Source: Synergistaceae bacterium UBA6101
Lineage (GTDB): Bacteria; Synergistota; Synergistia; Synergistales; Synergistaceae
Assembly (NCBI GenBank): GCA_002428495.1
Contig: DIWR01000011.1
Coordinates: forward strand, 222,491-286,490
Direction of reading: 5' to 3'
Length of the DNA stretch: 64,000 nt
Shown: positions 50,401 to 60,711 of the stretch, piece after piece
Layout: every line of letters starts with the position of its first letter
How positions within the stretch are numbered: position 1 is the first letter of the stretch
Program-made: the position numbers and the translations under genes
Notes under the pieces: generated by a model
Database searches by the model: none
Told to the model about the DNA's origin: nothing
The model's input: only the letters and a program-made list of their open reading frames with translations

Positions 50401-53400
50401 CTCCCTACATGGGAGCGTGGATTGAAATAGATGGGCCGTTATAGAGAAATTCGATGGTCGGAGTCGCTCCCTACATGGGAGCGTGGATTGAAATATTCTC
50501 CGAACGGATGCAGCGCGATAAGCGATACGCGTCGCTCCCTACATGGGAGCGTGGATTGAAATCTTCACCACAACGGCAATCCATGTCTCAACCTTCCGTC
50601 GCTCCCTACATGGGAGCGTGGATTGAAATGTTTATGCTTGCCGCACCTGATATGTACGAGGCGTCGCTCCCTACATGGGAGCGTGGATTGAAATTCATGG
50701 AAAGAGTCAACGATGTCTCACCTCTGCTGTCGCTCCCTACATGGGAGCGTGGATTGAAATCAGTAGTTATACAGTGGGCTGACTGGAGCAAGTGCGTCGC
50801 TCCCTACATGGGAGCGTGGATTGAAATCCTGAACATGTTTCCCTGTCTGCAATCAAAGACGTGTCGCTCCCTACATGGGAGCGTGGATTGAAATGCTCCG
50901 GCACCAAGGAACTCCGGTGCCTGTGTGGTGTCGCTCCCTACATGGGAGCGTGGATTGAAATAAGACGCATGTCAAGTAAAGTGCCCTTATAGTGGGTCGC
51001 TCCCTACATGGGAGCGTGGATTGAAATATCATTGCCGGCATATCTGTATCCGGCGACAGCAGGTCGCTCCCTACATGGGAGCGTGGATTGAAATAGTAAA
51101 GATAACAGAGAGGAAGATCCTCTCGAAGTCGCTCCCTACATGGGAGCGTGGATTGAAATGATGAAGCTTAATGATTTTATTGAAATGGTGTGGGGTCGCT
51201 CCCTACATGGGAGCGTGGATTGAAATGTATATATCACCGGCCCATCCGGCCCATTTTTTAAGGTCGCTCCCTACATGGGAGCGTGGATTGAAATTTTGCG
51301 TGCTCGACGATCTGATGTACAGGCCAGACGTCGCTCCCTACATGGGAGCGTGGATTGAAATGCTTAAAGACGCAGACGTTGAGGCAGGAGACGTTAGTCG
51401 CTCCCTACATGGGAGCGTGGATTGAAATATGGTCTGGAATCTGAGTGCCCTTGCATGGGCGAGTCGCTCCCTACATGGGAGCGTGGATTGAAATATTCTC
51501 TCCCCTGTCCAGGCTCGCGAAATCGCCAAGTCGCTCCCTACATGGGAGCGTGGATTGAAATATAACAAACCCAAGGGAAGAATTATTTTTACTTGGTCGC
51601 TCCCTACATGGGAGCGTGGATTGAAATCTATTCGTGTCGCCAAAATAATCACATATGTCCTGTCGCTCCCTACATGGGAGCGTGGATTGAAATATTATTT
51701 ACACTCCTCCTTTGAAGGTTCAGGCTTGTCGCTCCCTACATGGGAGCGTGGATTGAAATTTTTAATGCCCCGCTGTATTGTTTGCGGCAACTGGTCGCTC
51801 CCTACATGGGAGCGTGGATTGAAATTGGTCAACGAGATCCCGAAATGTTATCTTGCCTTGTCGCTCCCTACATGGGAGCGTGGATTGAAATATACCACAT
51901 GTGATCCAGCTGCACGTCTACGCCACGTCGCTCCCTACATGGGAGCGTGGATTGAAATAAAGTAGGCTCAACAGGGATTCTATATGATTTTGTCGCTCCC
52001 TACATGGGAGCGTGGATTGAAATTCACGTGGTTCGAATCAGACAGAACGCCACAACGCGTCGCTCCCTACATGGGAGCGTGGATTGAAATGCATCTTTAA
52101 TCACCTCTTTAATTATAATGCGCTCGTCGCTCCCTACATGGGAGCGTGGATTGAAATTGCACGGAGATAACAGGAGGAGGGGATAAGTCTTAGTCGCTCC
52201 CTACATGGGAGCGTGGATTGAAATCACGGCACCGGCGTCGGATAACAATCCTTCGAAAGTCGCTCCCTACATGGGAGCGTGGATTGAAATATCGCCTCCA
52301 CGACGCACTGCGAAGACCTGAACGGTCGCTCCCTACATGGGAGCGTGGATTGAAATTTTCACTTCGCCCCGTGTGCAAGCGTCCCATTCCGTCGCTCCCT
52401 ACATGGGAGCGTGGATTGAAATATAGATGGCGAATGGTGTCAGGCGGAGGGCGCAATGTCGCTCCCTACATGGGAGCGTGGATTGAAATGGTCTTGATCT
52501 CTAGTTTTCGCCTCTTAGTCTCCGTCGCTCCCTACATGGGAGCGTGGATTGAAATTCAGATATAACAGAGACGCAGCAGTTTAAGAGATGTCGCTCCCTA
52601 CATGGGAGCGTGGATTGAAATTGTTAGGATCTCAAACGTAACCACTGCCAAAGTGGGTCGCTCCCTACATGGGAGCGTGGATTGAAATACACGGGCTTAA
52701 ACAGCACAAGCAGGATCAGCAGGTCGCTCCCTACATGGGAGCGTGGATTGAAATACGGAAGGGCGAATTCTCAAAATCACTGACGGCGGTCGCTCCCTAC
52801 ATGGGAGCGTGGATTGAAATAGGAATAATCAAGGCAATCCATGTCTCAACCTTCGTCGCTCCCTACATGGGAGCGTGGATTGAAATCGAGTTCTGCAAAG
52901 GTAGCCAAGGCAATTGCACTTGTCGCTCCCTACATGGGAGCGTGGATTGAAATCTACAACATCCGGGCAAGGCGAAACATTACCATGAGTCGCTCCCTAC
53001 ATGGGAGCGTGGATTGAAATAAAGGTCGTCTTTAGGACGTTATGGCTGTAGCCTGTCGCTCCCTACATGGGAGCGTGGATTGAAATACAGGTTTCTACGA
53101 CACACTGGAAGACGCAAAAAAGTCGCTCCCTACATGGGAGCGTGGATTGAAATATCTACCACGTCGGCGACGAGGGAACTGTCTACCGTCGCTCCCTACA
53201 TGGGAGCGTGGATTGAAATTATTTCCGCCTTCGTCCTCAGCGGCTGAACTGTCGTCGCTCCCTACATGGGAGCGTGGATTGAAATTCTCAGAGATAGACC
53301 CTTATCTGGCATCGGCTTAGTCGCTCCCTACATGGGAGCGTGGATTGAAATACGACTCATTTGCAGTTCATGCTTGTGATAGTGCGTCGCTCCCTACATG

Positions 53401-53617
53401 GGAGCGTGGATTGAAATTTGTAAGCAAGGTCAAGGAGCGGAGACTTGCCTAGTCGCTCCCTACATGGGAGCGTGGATTGAAATTTTTCGGAGGATTCCCC
53501 TGCCAAGACCTCAGTGTCGTCGCTCCCTACATGGGAGCGTGGATTGAAATAACGCCGCCGCAGCCGCACGGAGAGCGGGATATTCGTCGCTCCCTACATG
53601 GGAGCGTGGATTGAAAT
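47467..53617 (+). CRISPR. type I-C CRISPR array, 93 repeats and 92 spacers (hand count)
   Basis: 32-base repeat beginning GTCGCTCCCTACATGGGAGC and ending GTGGATTGAAAT. It resembles the classic I-C repeat but has CTACATG in the place of the GC-rich loop. CTCCC and GGGAG give the stem of the crRNA 3' handle; cleavage by Cas5c is expected near the ATTGAAAT end. Spacers are 33-37 bases. Repeats are practically identical along the array, including the last one (53586-53617). The exception is the repeat at 48798, with one extra C (33 bases). Two spacers share 22 bases (50575-50596 and 52833-52854). One spacer ends with nine bases of repeat (49124-49132). Confidence 0.98.
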
Positions 53618-53749
53618 ACAACGATGCTGGATAAAAGGACATCAGTAGAACAATTGGGGTCAGACCTACACAATTGACAAAATACCCTGTTTTCATAAAC
53701 ATTGAGTCTGTTTATTGTTTAGAAAAACTGGGATCAAAGAGGCGAAAAC

Positions 53750-53944
53750 ATGGCGAGGCTTTTGCGGATCGAATATTCCGGAGTTTCTTATCATGTTAAC
53801 TCAAGGGGAAATGAGCGGCTGCACTTTTGTGGTTGTTTCTATTTTGGAAATAACCAGTATCCCTTTTGTGTGGGGGCAGATAAAAAACGAGGCAGTATAC
53901 CATTTAGTAGCCGCAACTCTTTCCAAAATGGAAAAAGTTGTTGA
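53750..53944 (+). pseudogene. N-terminal remnant of a REP-associated (Y1/IS200-like) transposase
   Basis: The frame opens with MARLLRIEYSGVSYHVNSRGNE, which matches the start of RAYT-type Y1 transposases (MARPLRIEYPGAxYHVTSRGNER pattern). After RGNERLHFCG the similarity ends, and neither the HUH motif nor the catalytic Tyr follows in any frame. Upstream, TTGGGGTCAGACCTACACA (about 53656) is the kind of flank seen with these elements. It is a decayed mobile element at the trailer end of the array. Confidence 0.65.
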
Positions 53945-54102
53945 TTATGTTTATCTTTTCGGAGTGTGGCAGAAAGCAATAACAGTGGTTTCGTGACAAG
54001 ATTCCGCAGGGTTCATTTCAACGTAATATTCAAATCACAAAAAATTCCTGATCAGGTCAATACCGGAATTAGGGAGAGAGGCACTGGGCTAAAAACTTAA
54101 GC

Positions 54103-54329
54103 CGCTAGATCCCCGACGGAGGCGTTCGGGGAAGACGGAGAGTGGACAAAAAACTATAATCAAAGGCTAGATCCCGGCTCAGGGACATACCGGGATGACG
54201 TAGGAATTAGGTCCCGGACGTCGGAACGCACCTCAAATCGTTCGAGCACTAAGGTGATTACAAAGGTTTTCCTCGCTGAAAATGATGCTCTCCTGATCGA
54301 CCCCATACCGGGGCGACGTAAAAGGGGCT
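54103..54329. repeat. three degenerate copies of a small G+C-rich palindromic repeat
   Basis: Copies at 54103-54137, 54165-54203 and 54296-54329 share the plan GATCCC, 15-20 variable bases, and ACCGGGATGACG-like end; in the first two CTAGATCCC pairs with CGGGGA/CGGGAT. The middle copy has GATCCCGG and CCGGGAT as inverted arms. This type of intergenic element may be the target of RAYT-like transposases, fitting the remnant next to it. Confidence 0.5.
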
Positions 54330-54483
54330 TAGGTCTTACCCATTGACTTCCAACCGATTTCCGATCGACTCCCGGCTTTTTCCGTGATTGCCGGGACAGT
54401 TGTTGCATATACACTGCCGCAATAGACTTTGACCGCTTGAGCCGAACACTGTAATAACCTAGACATTACATCCCATTGAACAT

Positions 54484-55155
54484 TCATATCCTCTTCAGCA
54501 CAGGAAGGTTGATGTCGAAATATACTGAGATGATCCTTATGAAGAAAATAATTACAAGACCAAGATTCATGGCCATACCTTCTCCTACGATCGGATAGAG
54601 GAACCACATGCATATGACTCCGGCAAATGCGGCCAAAGCATATATGTCCCTGCGAAAAATTACCGGAACTCGCTGCGCGAGGATATCCCTCAGTATCCCG
54701 CCTCCGACAGCCGTGATCACAGCGACAAAAACAAACTGCACAAAAGTATAATTCTGATTGATCGCCTTTATCCCCGCGTCGACGGCAAAAAAGCTAAGAC
54801 CTATCGCATCGAGCACAACGAGTACCCACCTGAAATAAAAGAGCCCGGGCATTATAAATACGAATAAAACCGACAGCATCACAAGTGCGATAGTCGTGTA
54901 GCTTGAAAAAAAGACCGGTACACCTACATCCATAATGACGTCCCTCAGTATTCCGCCTCCGCATGCAGCAGTGAAGGCAAGAACGGAGACTCCGAAGATG
55001 TCCATCTTTTTATGCATTGCCGTAAATGCACCGGTAACAGCAAAACTGATGACCCCGATATATTCAAGAATGCTTATTATTCCGATCTGGAAAGAGAACA
55101 GTACAAGGACCTCCTTTTTTAAGGGCAGCCGGGTGAACACCGGCAGAAAGATCAT
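54484..55155 (-). CDS. TRIC-type cation channel family protein (UPF0126, YicG-like)
   Basis: 223 residues with seven hydrophobic segments. Two copies of the family's repeat mark are clear: TAACGGGILRDVIMDVGVPVFF and ITAVGGGILRDILAQRVPVIF. Bacterial TRIC homologues form trimeric channels for monovalent cations; in some bacteria members take up glycine or other small molecules. The exact cargo is not decided by the sequence. The gene stands alone after the CRISPR region, and its first 25 residues may be too long; an internal start near MHKK is unlikely. Confidence 0.9.
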   Translation of the reverse strand: MIFLPVFTRLPLKKEVLVLFSFQIGIISILEYIGVISFAVTGAFTAMHKKMDIFGVSVLAFTAACGGGILRDVIMDVGVPVFFSSYTTIALVMLSVLFVFIMPGLFYFRWVLVVLDAIGLSFFAVDAGIKAINQNYTFVQFVFVAVITAVGGGILRDILAQRVPVIFRRDIYALAAFAGVICMWFLYPIVGEGMAMNLGLVIIFFIRIISVYFDINLPVLKRI

Positions 55156-55259
55156 TTCTGCTATAATCCTTTAATAGCGACTTAAAGAAACAGTTTTCTT
55201 CACATCTTGCCCTTAAAACAAATTAAACATAATAATAGTGTGCTTGGGCATGGGCATTT

Positions 55260-55300
55260 AAAAAAGGCTGCGTGAAATCGTAACATATCACACAGCCTAT
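55260..55300 (-). terminator. Rho-independent terminator after nhaC
   Basis: On the minus strand AGGCTGTGTGATA pairs with the TCACGCAGCCT side (one mismatch), followed by six T's. It ends the amidohydrolase-nhaC transcript. Confidence 0.78.
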
Positions 55301-55323
55301 TTTGCTTCAATTAAAATTATAAA

Positions 55324-56862
55324 TCAATCACTTTCTTTGTCTTTTAGAAGTGTCCGTCTTTCAAGATGATCAGTTCCATCTTTGAGGCGCCAGAATATCC
55401 CAATACCAAGATATGTGATAAATATTGAAATCAACGGTGTTATCCAGTTTAACACTGCGTACGGAGCATACATAAGAGTAGGAACTCCCAATACGGCGGC
55501 AGCATAACCTCCGCAAACATTCCATGGTATCAAAACAGACGTAAGTGTACCGGAATCTTCCAATGAACGTGACAGCATCCTTGGGGCAAGCCCGCTTTCA
55601 TCATATTTGGGCTTCAACATACGACCTGGTATTATTATTGAAAGATACTGGCTTCCAACAAGGAGGTTAGCGACAAACGAAGATGCAACCGTCGCTGCCA
55701 CAAGTCCACCCGCCTTACGGATATATTTAGTTATTGCAGACAAAAGGACACTGAGTATCCCCATTTTTTCAAGAAAACCACCCATTGCCATAGCCACAAT
55801 AGCCAAGGATACTGACCACATCATATTTTGCATGCCACCACGGCCAACTAGGCGCGAAATTGTCTTGCTTGCCTCCTGAGCCAACTCGGGAGATAGATTG
55901 ATTCCGTTTGAGTTTAATACTGCGGCAATATCAGAAATGTTTTCCATTCCCGCAATTTGGGCAGTAATTTGTGCTTTATATCCCCATTGGCTAAGGTTCC
56001 ATACATCTCCCCAAGTTGCTCCATTAGCAAAACAGAGAACAAGCCCTGCTGCAATGCCTATGGCTATTCCCGGCATCGCTGGAATCTTAATAATTGATGC
56101 TGCTATTACAAGCAACGGTGGAATAATACAAAACAGGGAAACAGGGAATTCTGCTTCTATCATTTTCTGAATAGCAACTATCCTGCTAGGATCAAGGGAT
56201 TCTCCTGAATATTGAATTCCCCATACTCCCAGAATAGCTGCATAAATCAGAAAAGCAGGCCCAGTTGTCCAAAACATTGCCCTTATATGATCAAACAGCT
56301 GTGCACCGGAAACTGCCGGAGCCAAGTTTGTTGTATCTGAAAGAGGTGACATCTTATCACCAAAATAAGCTCCTGAAACCACTATCCCTGCTGTTAAGGC
56401 CGGATTAATTCCTAGTCCGTTTCCAATACCCATCATTGCCACGCCCACAGTAGCTTCAGTTGACCAAGAAGAACCGGTTGAAAGAGAGATAATTGAGCAT
56501 ATTATTAATGTTGCAAGTGGAAAAACCCCTGGAGAAAGTATGTTCAAGCCGTAGTATATAAGACCAGGAATAATACCTCCCTCCATCCAAAGTCCTATTA
56601 ACATGCCAACCAAAATTAGTATCATGCAAGATGGCATTGCAGCCATTACGCTATCTAATGCCGCATTTTCCAAATCCACATAATCATGCTTTAGATAAAA
56701 TACGCCAATACAGGCAACTACTATTGCTATCATTGCTATTGGCGCATGTACATCTACGTTGAAATAGAGAGTGGCAGCTGACACAGTTACAGTTAGTAAT
56801 ACAAGTATAGCTACTGCAAGACCAAGCGAAGGCTTTTTAACAATACGCGGTTCTTTTATCAT
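55324..56862 (-). CDS. nhaC: Na+/H+ antiporter NhaC family
   Basis: 512 residues with about twelve membrane segments. Marks are LSTGSSWSTEATVGVAMMGIGNGLG and GAYFGDKMSPLSDTTNLAP in the middle, and LLVGSQYLSIIIPGRM with LTSVLIPWNVCGGYAA near the C terminus, all typical of NhaC. It exchanges protons for sodium; some members carry malate/lactate or amino-acid derivatives. It follows the YtcJ-like amidohydrolase on the same strand (99 bases), so it could import the amidohydrolase substrate or a product. Confidence 0.93.
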   Translation of the reverse strand: MIKEPRIVKKPSLGLAVAILVLLTVTVSAATLYFNVDVHAPIAMIAIVVACIGVFYLKHDYVDLENAALDSVMAAMPSCMILILVGMLIGLWMEGGIIPGLIYYGLNILSPGVFPLATLIICSIISLSTGSSWSTEATVGVAMMGIGNGLGINPALTAGIVVSGAYFGDKMSPLSDTTNLAPAVSGAQLFDHIRAMFWTTGPAFLIYAAILGVWGIQYSGESLDPSRIVAIQKMIEAEFPVSLFCIIPPLLVIAASIIKIPAMPGIAIGIAAGLVLCFANGATWGDVWNLSQWGYKAQITAQIAGMENISDIAAVLNSNGINLSPELAQEASKTISRLVGRGGMQNMMWSVSLAIVAMAMGGFLEKMGILSVLLSAITKYIRKAGGLVAATVASSFVANLLVGSQYLSIIIPGRMLKPKYDESGLAPRMLSRSLEDSGTLTSVLIPWNVCGGYAAAVLGVPTLMYAPYAVLNWITPLISIFITYLGIGIFWRLKDGTDHLERRTLLKDKESD

Positions 56863-56961
56863 TTTTACCCCTCCGAACTGTCCAAAAATTTAGTAACATT
56901 CAAATAACATATCAATCAAAACTCTTTTGCTGCTCAGAAAATAAAAACAAAGAGCATTTTG

Positions 56962-58560
56962 TTAATATTGATCATCCTCCTTCCAAACACACTTACCATC
57001 GACAAATGTCGCTTTATTGCTGACTTTGCACAGCTCATCATCAGGCATGTTCAACGGATTCCCGTTAATGACACTAAAATCAGCTCTGAACCCTTTTTTA
57101 ATCATTCCAAATTCATTATCTTTATCAAGAGCTTTCCAAGGATTAACTGTATATAATTTGAGAGCTTCTTCAATATTTAATTTTTCTTTTGGATTAAAAC
57201 CTTTTAAAGTAGTTCCGTTTGGCTGACAACGACATACTGCCGCCCATATTGAAACCCATGGGTTTGGATCTTCAATAGGGGCATCGCTTGACCCGGTTAA
57301 AACGATTCCGGCATCCAAAAGGGATTTATAACAATAGGAATCATTCATACGCTTTTCTCCAAGCCTTTTAGGCGCCATATTTCTGTCTGTTACAGCCTGT
57401 ACGGGCTGGATATCTACGATTGCCCCTATATTCGCTATACGGGATACGATTTCAGGAGGACAGACAATCGCATGGTTTATTCTGTACGGGATTGAAGGTT
57501 TTCCATTTTTCAGTATCACATTTTCAAGGACAGTAACTATCTGGCACAGAGCTCTGTCACCGATCGCATGGATTTGGACCTGGATTCCTCTCTTATGTGC
57601 CTCAGTAACCATTTTTTCAAGGTCGCTGTCCGAATGGTTCAGCTGACCTGTGGTGGAAGGATCGTCGGAATATGGTTCGCTCAGTGCTGCAGTGTGACCG
57701 CCTAAACTGCCATCTGTAAAGAGCTTGAAACCGGAAAAAGCTATTGTGTCGTCTCCAAAACCGCTCTTAAAAGTATAATTCGGCAGAGCATCATGATAGC
57801 TGAAAACCCTTACCGGCAATCTTTCTTCTTTTTTGTTATCCTGCAGAGCAGCTAAATCTTCTCCAAGTGCATAAGATGGGGCGTCGCATGCGTGCACTGA
57901 CGTAATTCCTAGAGAAGATAGCTTCATGCATGCCTGATATATGATTTCTTTCATTCTTTCAGGCGTTTCATATTCTTCTGCGACAGCATCTATTATCGAT
58001 GCCGCCCCTCCTTCATTTATAACCCCGCTCAGCACGCCATCACTGTTACGAACCAAATTAGGGTCTGAAGAATCCAGCAAACCGCTTACTTCCAATGCCT
58101 TAGTATTTACAACATGAGTATGTCCGCAGTACCTGCTTATAATCACTGGGTTATCAGGAGCAATAGCATCAAGGAATTTTCTGTTCGGGACCACTGTTTC
58201 TGTCCAGTTCGCCTCATTGAAATTAATGCAGCGTATCCACGATCCTTTATCATAATTTTTAACTATCGCTCTGACCATTTGTCCAAATTCCTCTATTGAG
58301 GATGCATCAGCAAGATTTGGATACATATTCAATTTTGAATACGCTGTTAAATGAATATGTGAATCACTGAATCCAGGAATAATCAATCTGTTATTAAAAT
58401 CTAAAATTTCTGACCCCAAATATTCAGATGCTATGTAATCACCTTTCCCAACATTTAAAATACGGCCACCCTCAACATAAAAATAATCTGCAATCGGTAA
58501 ATCTGGATCTCCCGTCCATATATAGCCCTTAACAATCATTTTGTTATTTGTCAAAATCAA
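56962..58560 (-). CDS. YtcJ-like amidohydrolase (amidohydro_3)
   Basis: 532 residues. Metal site HxH in DSHIHLTAYSKL, followed by NFNEANWTET, RYCGHTHVVNTKALE, KLFTDGSLGGHTAALSEPY, IHAIGDRA, and GSSDAPIEDPNPW near the C terminus, the line of a YtcJ-like metal-dependent hydrolase. Substrates of the family are amides or N-acyl compounds, mostly unknown. The gene begins with an ATG having GAGG about eight bases upstream. Together with nhaC it forms a probable two-gene uptake and hydrolysis unit. Confidence 0.9.
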   Translation of the reverse strand: MILTNNKMIVKGYIWTGDPDLPIADYFYVEGGRILNVGKGDYIASEYLGSEILDFNNRLIIPGFSDSHIHLTAYSKLNMYPNLADASSIEEFGQMVRAIVKNYDKGSWIRCINFNEANWTETVVPNRKFLDAIAPDNPVIISRYCGHTHVVNTKALEVSGLLDSSDPNLVRNSDGVLSGVINEGGAASIIDAVAEEYETPERMKEIIYQACMKLSSLGITSVHACDAPSYALGEDLAALQDNKKEERLPVRVFSYHDALPNYTFKSGFGDDTIAFSGFKLFTDGSLGGHTAALSEPYSDDPSTTGQLNHSDSDLEKMVTEAHKRGIQVQIHAIGDRALCQIVTVLENVILKNGKPSIPYRINHAIVCPPEIVSRIANIGAIVDIQPVQAVTDRNMAPKRLGEKRMNDSYCYKSLLDAGIVLTGSSDAPIEDPNPWVSIWAAVCRCQPNGTTLKGFNPKEKLNIEEALKLYTVNPWKALDKDNEFGMIKKGFRADFSVINGNPLNMPDDELCKVSNKATFVDGKCVWKEDDQY

Positions 58561-58780
58561 CGCCTCCTCTGAATTTTTCGGTTTTTAAACAATTACTTTA
58601 GTATGCTAAAACAAAAAGCTAACAATTTCTTAATGACTGTTTTCAGATCAAACAATAATATCAGGATACAATGTATACGTAATATTTCGGCATAACACCC
58701 CGCAGGGTAACCAAATTATGCAATTCCCTTTGCAGATATTATCTTTCTAATTTTGAAAGACAGCTCTTTGCTTAAATCTT

Positions 58781-59533
58781 TTAATATAGTCCAGCTGTTT
58801 CTCCTCCGTCGACCCTTATATCTGCGCCTGTGATGTATTTTGCGTCGTCGGAAGCAAGGAATGCATAGAGAGCCCCTATCTCTTCCGGCTCAGCATGACG
58901 CTTCATCGGGATGCCCTCGTTTACCTTTGCAAGCATCTCGTCCGTGTACTCGGCCCTCTGCATGGGAGTGAGGACATATCCGGGACATACGCAGTTGACT
59001 CTTACGTCGGGAGCCAGTTCAAGGGCCATGCTCTTGGTCAGGAGTATGACACCGGCTTTGGACGCGTTGTAGTCCGTGTACCAACGGTGGCCCTCCGTCC
59101 CGTTGGTTGATGCTGTCATGAGGATCACGCCGCTCTTCTGTGCTTTCATCCTTCTTGCCGCTTCACGTGCGCATAGGAACATGCCATTGAGGTTGATGTC
59201 AATGACTTTCTGCCACTGTTCGTATGAGATGTCTACAAAGTCTTTGCGTATGCTTATTCCCGCATTTGAGATCAGTACGTCTATTCCGCCAAGCTCGCTG
59301 TCCATCTTCTTAAAAACTGAGAGTACCTCTTCTTCACTGCTGACATCACAGACGCCCGAACCGGCAAAGAAAGGGTTATTTCCCATCGCTTTTGCAAGGG
59401 CATCCTTGTTGCAGTCGATTATAAATACCTTTGCTCCTTCGGCAGCGAACCTCTGCGCCGTTGCCAGGCCGATACCGCTCGCAGCACCTGTAACCATGAC
59501 CCGTTTGTCTTTAAGTTCGCAGTATTTACCCAT
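58781..59533 (-). CDS. short-chain dehydrogenase/reductase (SDR)
   Basis: 250 residues from the ATG at 59533 (GGGGGTAG ahead). Cofactor motif TGAASGIG (about 16-23) with Asp in FIIDCNKDAL, which points to NAD(H). NAG motif ISNAGISI, active-site Ser (MTASTNG) and YxxxK (YNASKAG), C-terminal YITGADIRVDGGETAG. All catalytic residues are intact. The substrate is unknown. 61 bases separate it from the ATP-NAD kinase-family gene, so both may be transcribed together with the gcvP genes. Confidence 0.93.
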   Translation of the reverse strand: MGKYCELKDKRVMVTGAASGIGLATAQRFAAEGAKVFIIDCNKDALAKAMGNNPFFAGSGVCDVSSEEEVLSVFKKMDSELGGIDVLISNAGISIRKDFVDISYEQWQKVIDINLNGMFLCAREAARRMKAQKSGVILMTASTNGTEGHRWYTDYNASKAGVILLTKSMALELAPDVRVNCVCPGYVLTPMQRAEYTDEMLAKVNEGIPMKRHAEPEEIGALYAFLASDDAKYITGADIRVDGGETAGLY

Positions 59534-59594
59534 ATAACTACCCCCTTTATACATTTATATTTATTAAATATTTCTTCAAAAACCTAAACTTATA

Positions 59595-60710
59595 CTAACC
59601 GACCTTTGCCATTATCTTTTTGCCGAAGCCTGTAACTACAGGGAAGTAGCCCTTCAGTTCTTCGTCCAGTTCCGGATCTCCCGTGTCTGCTATAAGGGTT
59701 TTTCCAAAAAGGGCTGACATCTTTGAAGAGTTGGCTATTATCATAATGTTCTCTCTGGGGATCATCCTTATTACATCGGGGCTCAGCTGTTGGTTGCCCC
59801 TGCCGAAGATGTGACCCTGTCCTCCGATGACCGTTATTACAAGATGACGTTTTTCCTTTGGATGATCGAGGAGGAGCTTTTTTATCTCACTCTCCATAAG
59901 GTCTTTGCCCGCAAGCTCCCTGTTCACCACGGCATCAACACCCAAAAGAGTGCCCTCTTTGCCAAGCGTTTGGAATATGGCGTTGGTGGTGCTTCCCGAC
60001 CCGATCAGGTATATCTCGTCTTCGATCATTCCGTTAACTGTAAAGGCGGCTATATCAAGGGTCTCGTTTGTGTCTGAACCGGAGCTTCCGGATTTTCTGT
60101 CCTGCATGAATTCCCTGTCATCAGGGACTTTCATATATCCATAAAGCTCTGCTCTCACTGCATTGTTTCGGAAAGCATCCTCGTCAAGGTCCATGACCTC
60201 TGCAAGAACATACCTTTTGACCTTGCCCTGAAGCAGGTTTTTTACCAGCATTCCTGCGTCCTTTGGCCTTTTCGCATATACAGCAGAATGGATCTTTACT
60301 CCGGCCGGTATCCCAATGACAGGGATCTTTTCTCCGGCGACTGAGCATACGTCACGTGCAGTTCCGTCACCCCCTGCAAAAACAATTGCTTCGACTCCGG
60401 CTTCGAGCATCAGGGATACCGCTCTTTTAGTATCATCGGCGGTCGTTTTTTCTGCGGGATCGAATACTATCTCAGGCTTTAAGCCGTTTTCGGAGAGCAA
60501 TTTCCCGCCCATCTCACCCGCAGGGGCATAAAACCGATGATCTGAAGCGGCTTCCCTGAATAGGGCAAGTGCGATCTCCGCCCGGCTGTTTGCCGCGGGG
60601 ACCGCACCAAGCTCTATGGCCCGACGGAGGATATCTTCTCCGTCGGTGCCCTTGAGAGCGACCTTTCCTCCCATTCCTGCAACAGGGTTGATGAGGAAGC
60701 CTATCTTCAT
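59595..60710 (-). CDS. ATP-NAD kinase family protein
   Basis: 371 residues. It starts with KIGFLINPVAGMGGKVALKGTDG and has the NAD kinase/diacylglycerol kinase motif AIVFAGGDGTARDV (about 116-129), then GIPAGVKIHSAVYA and GSGSTTNAIFQTLGKEGTLLGVDAV. This is the longer COG3199 type, common next to glycine-related or 2-oxoacid genes, not the short PpnK. Its phosphoryl acceptor is not proven. It starts one base behind the gcvPB stop, so it is translationally linked to the glycine dehydrogenase genes. Confidence 0.88.
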   Translation of the reverse strand: MKIGFLINPVAGMGGKVALKGTDGEDILRRAIELGAVPAANSRAEIALALFREAASDHRFYAPAGEMGGKLLSENGLKPEIVFDPAEKTTADDTKRAVSLMLEAGVEAIVFAGGDGTARDVCSVAGEKIPVIGIPAGVKIHSAVYAKRPKDAGMLVKNLLQGKVKRYVLAEVMDLDEDAFRNNAVRAELYGYMKVPDDREFMQDRKSGSSGSDTNETLDIAAFTVNGMIEDEIYLIGSGSTTNAIFQTLGKEGTLLGVDAVVNRELAGKDLMESEIKKLLLDHPKEKRHLVITVIGGQGHIFGRGNQQLSPDVIRMIPRENIMIIANSSKMSALFGKTLIADTGDPELDEELKGYFPVVTGFGKKIMAKVG

Positions 60711-60711
60711 T

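Noticed and set aside
47440..53600. Many ORFs with repeated VAPYMGAWIEI, SLPTWERGLKS or NFNPRSHVGSD peptides
   Set aside because: They are translations of the CRISPR repeat in different frames; no gene is present in the array.
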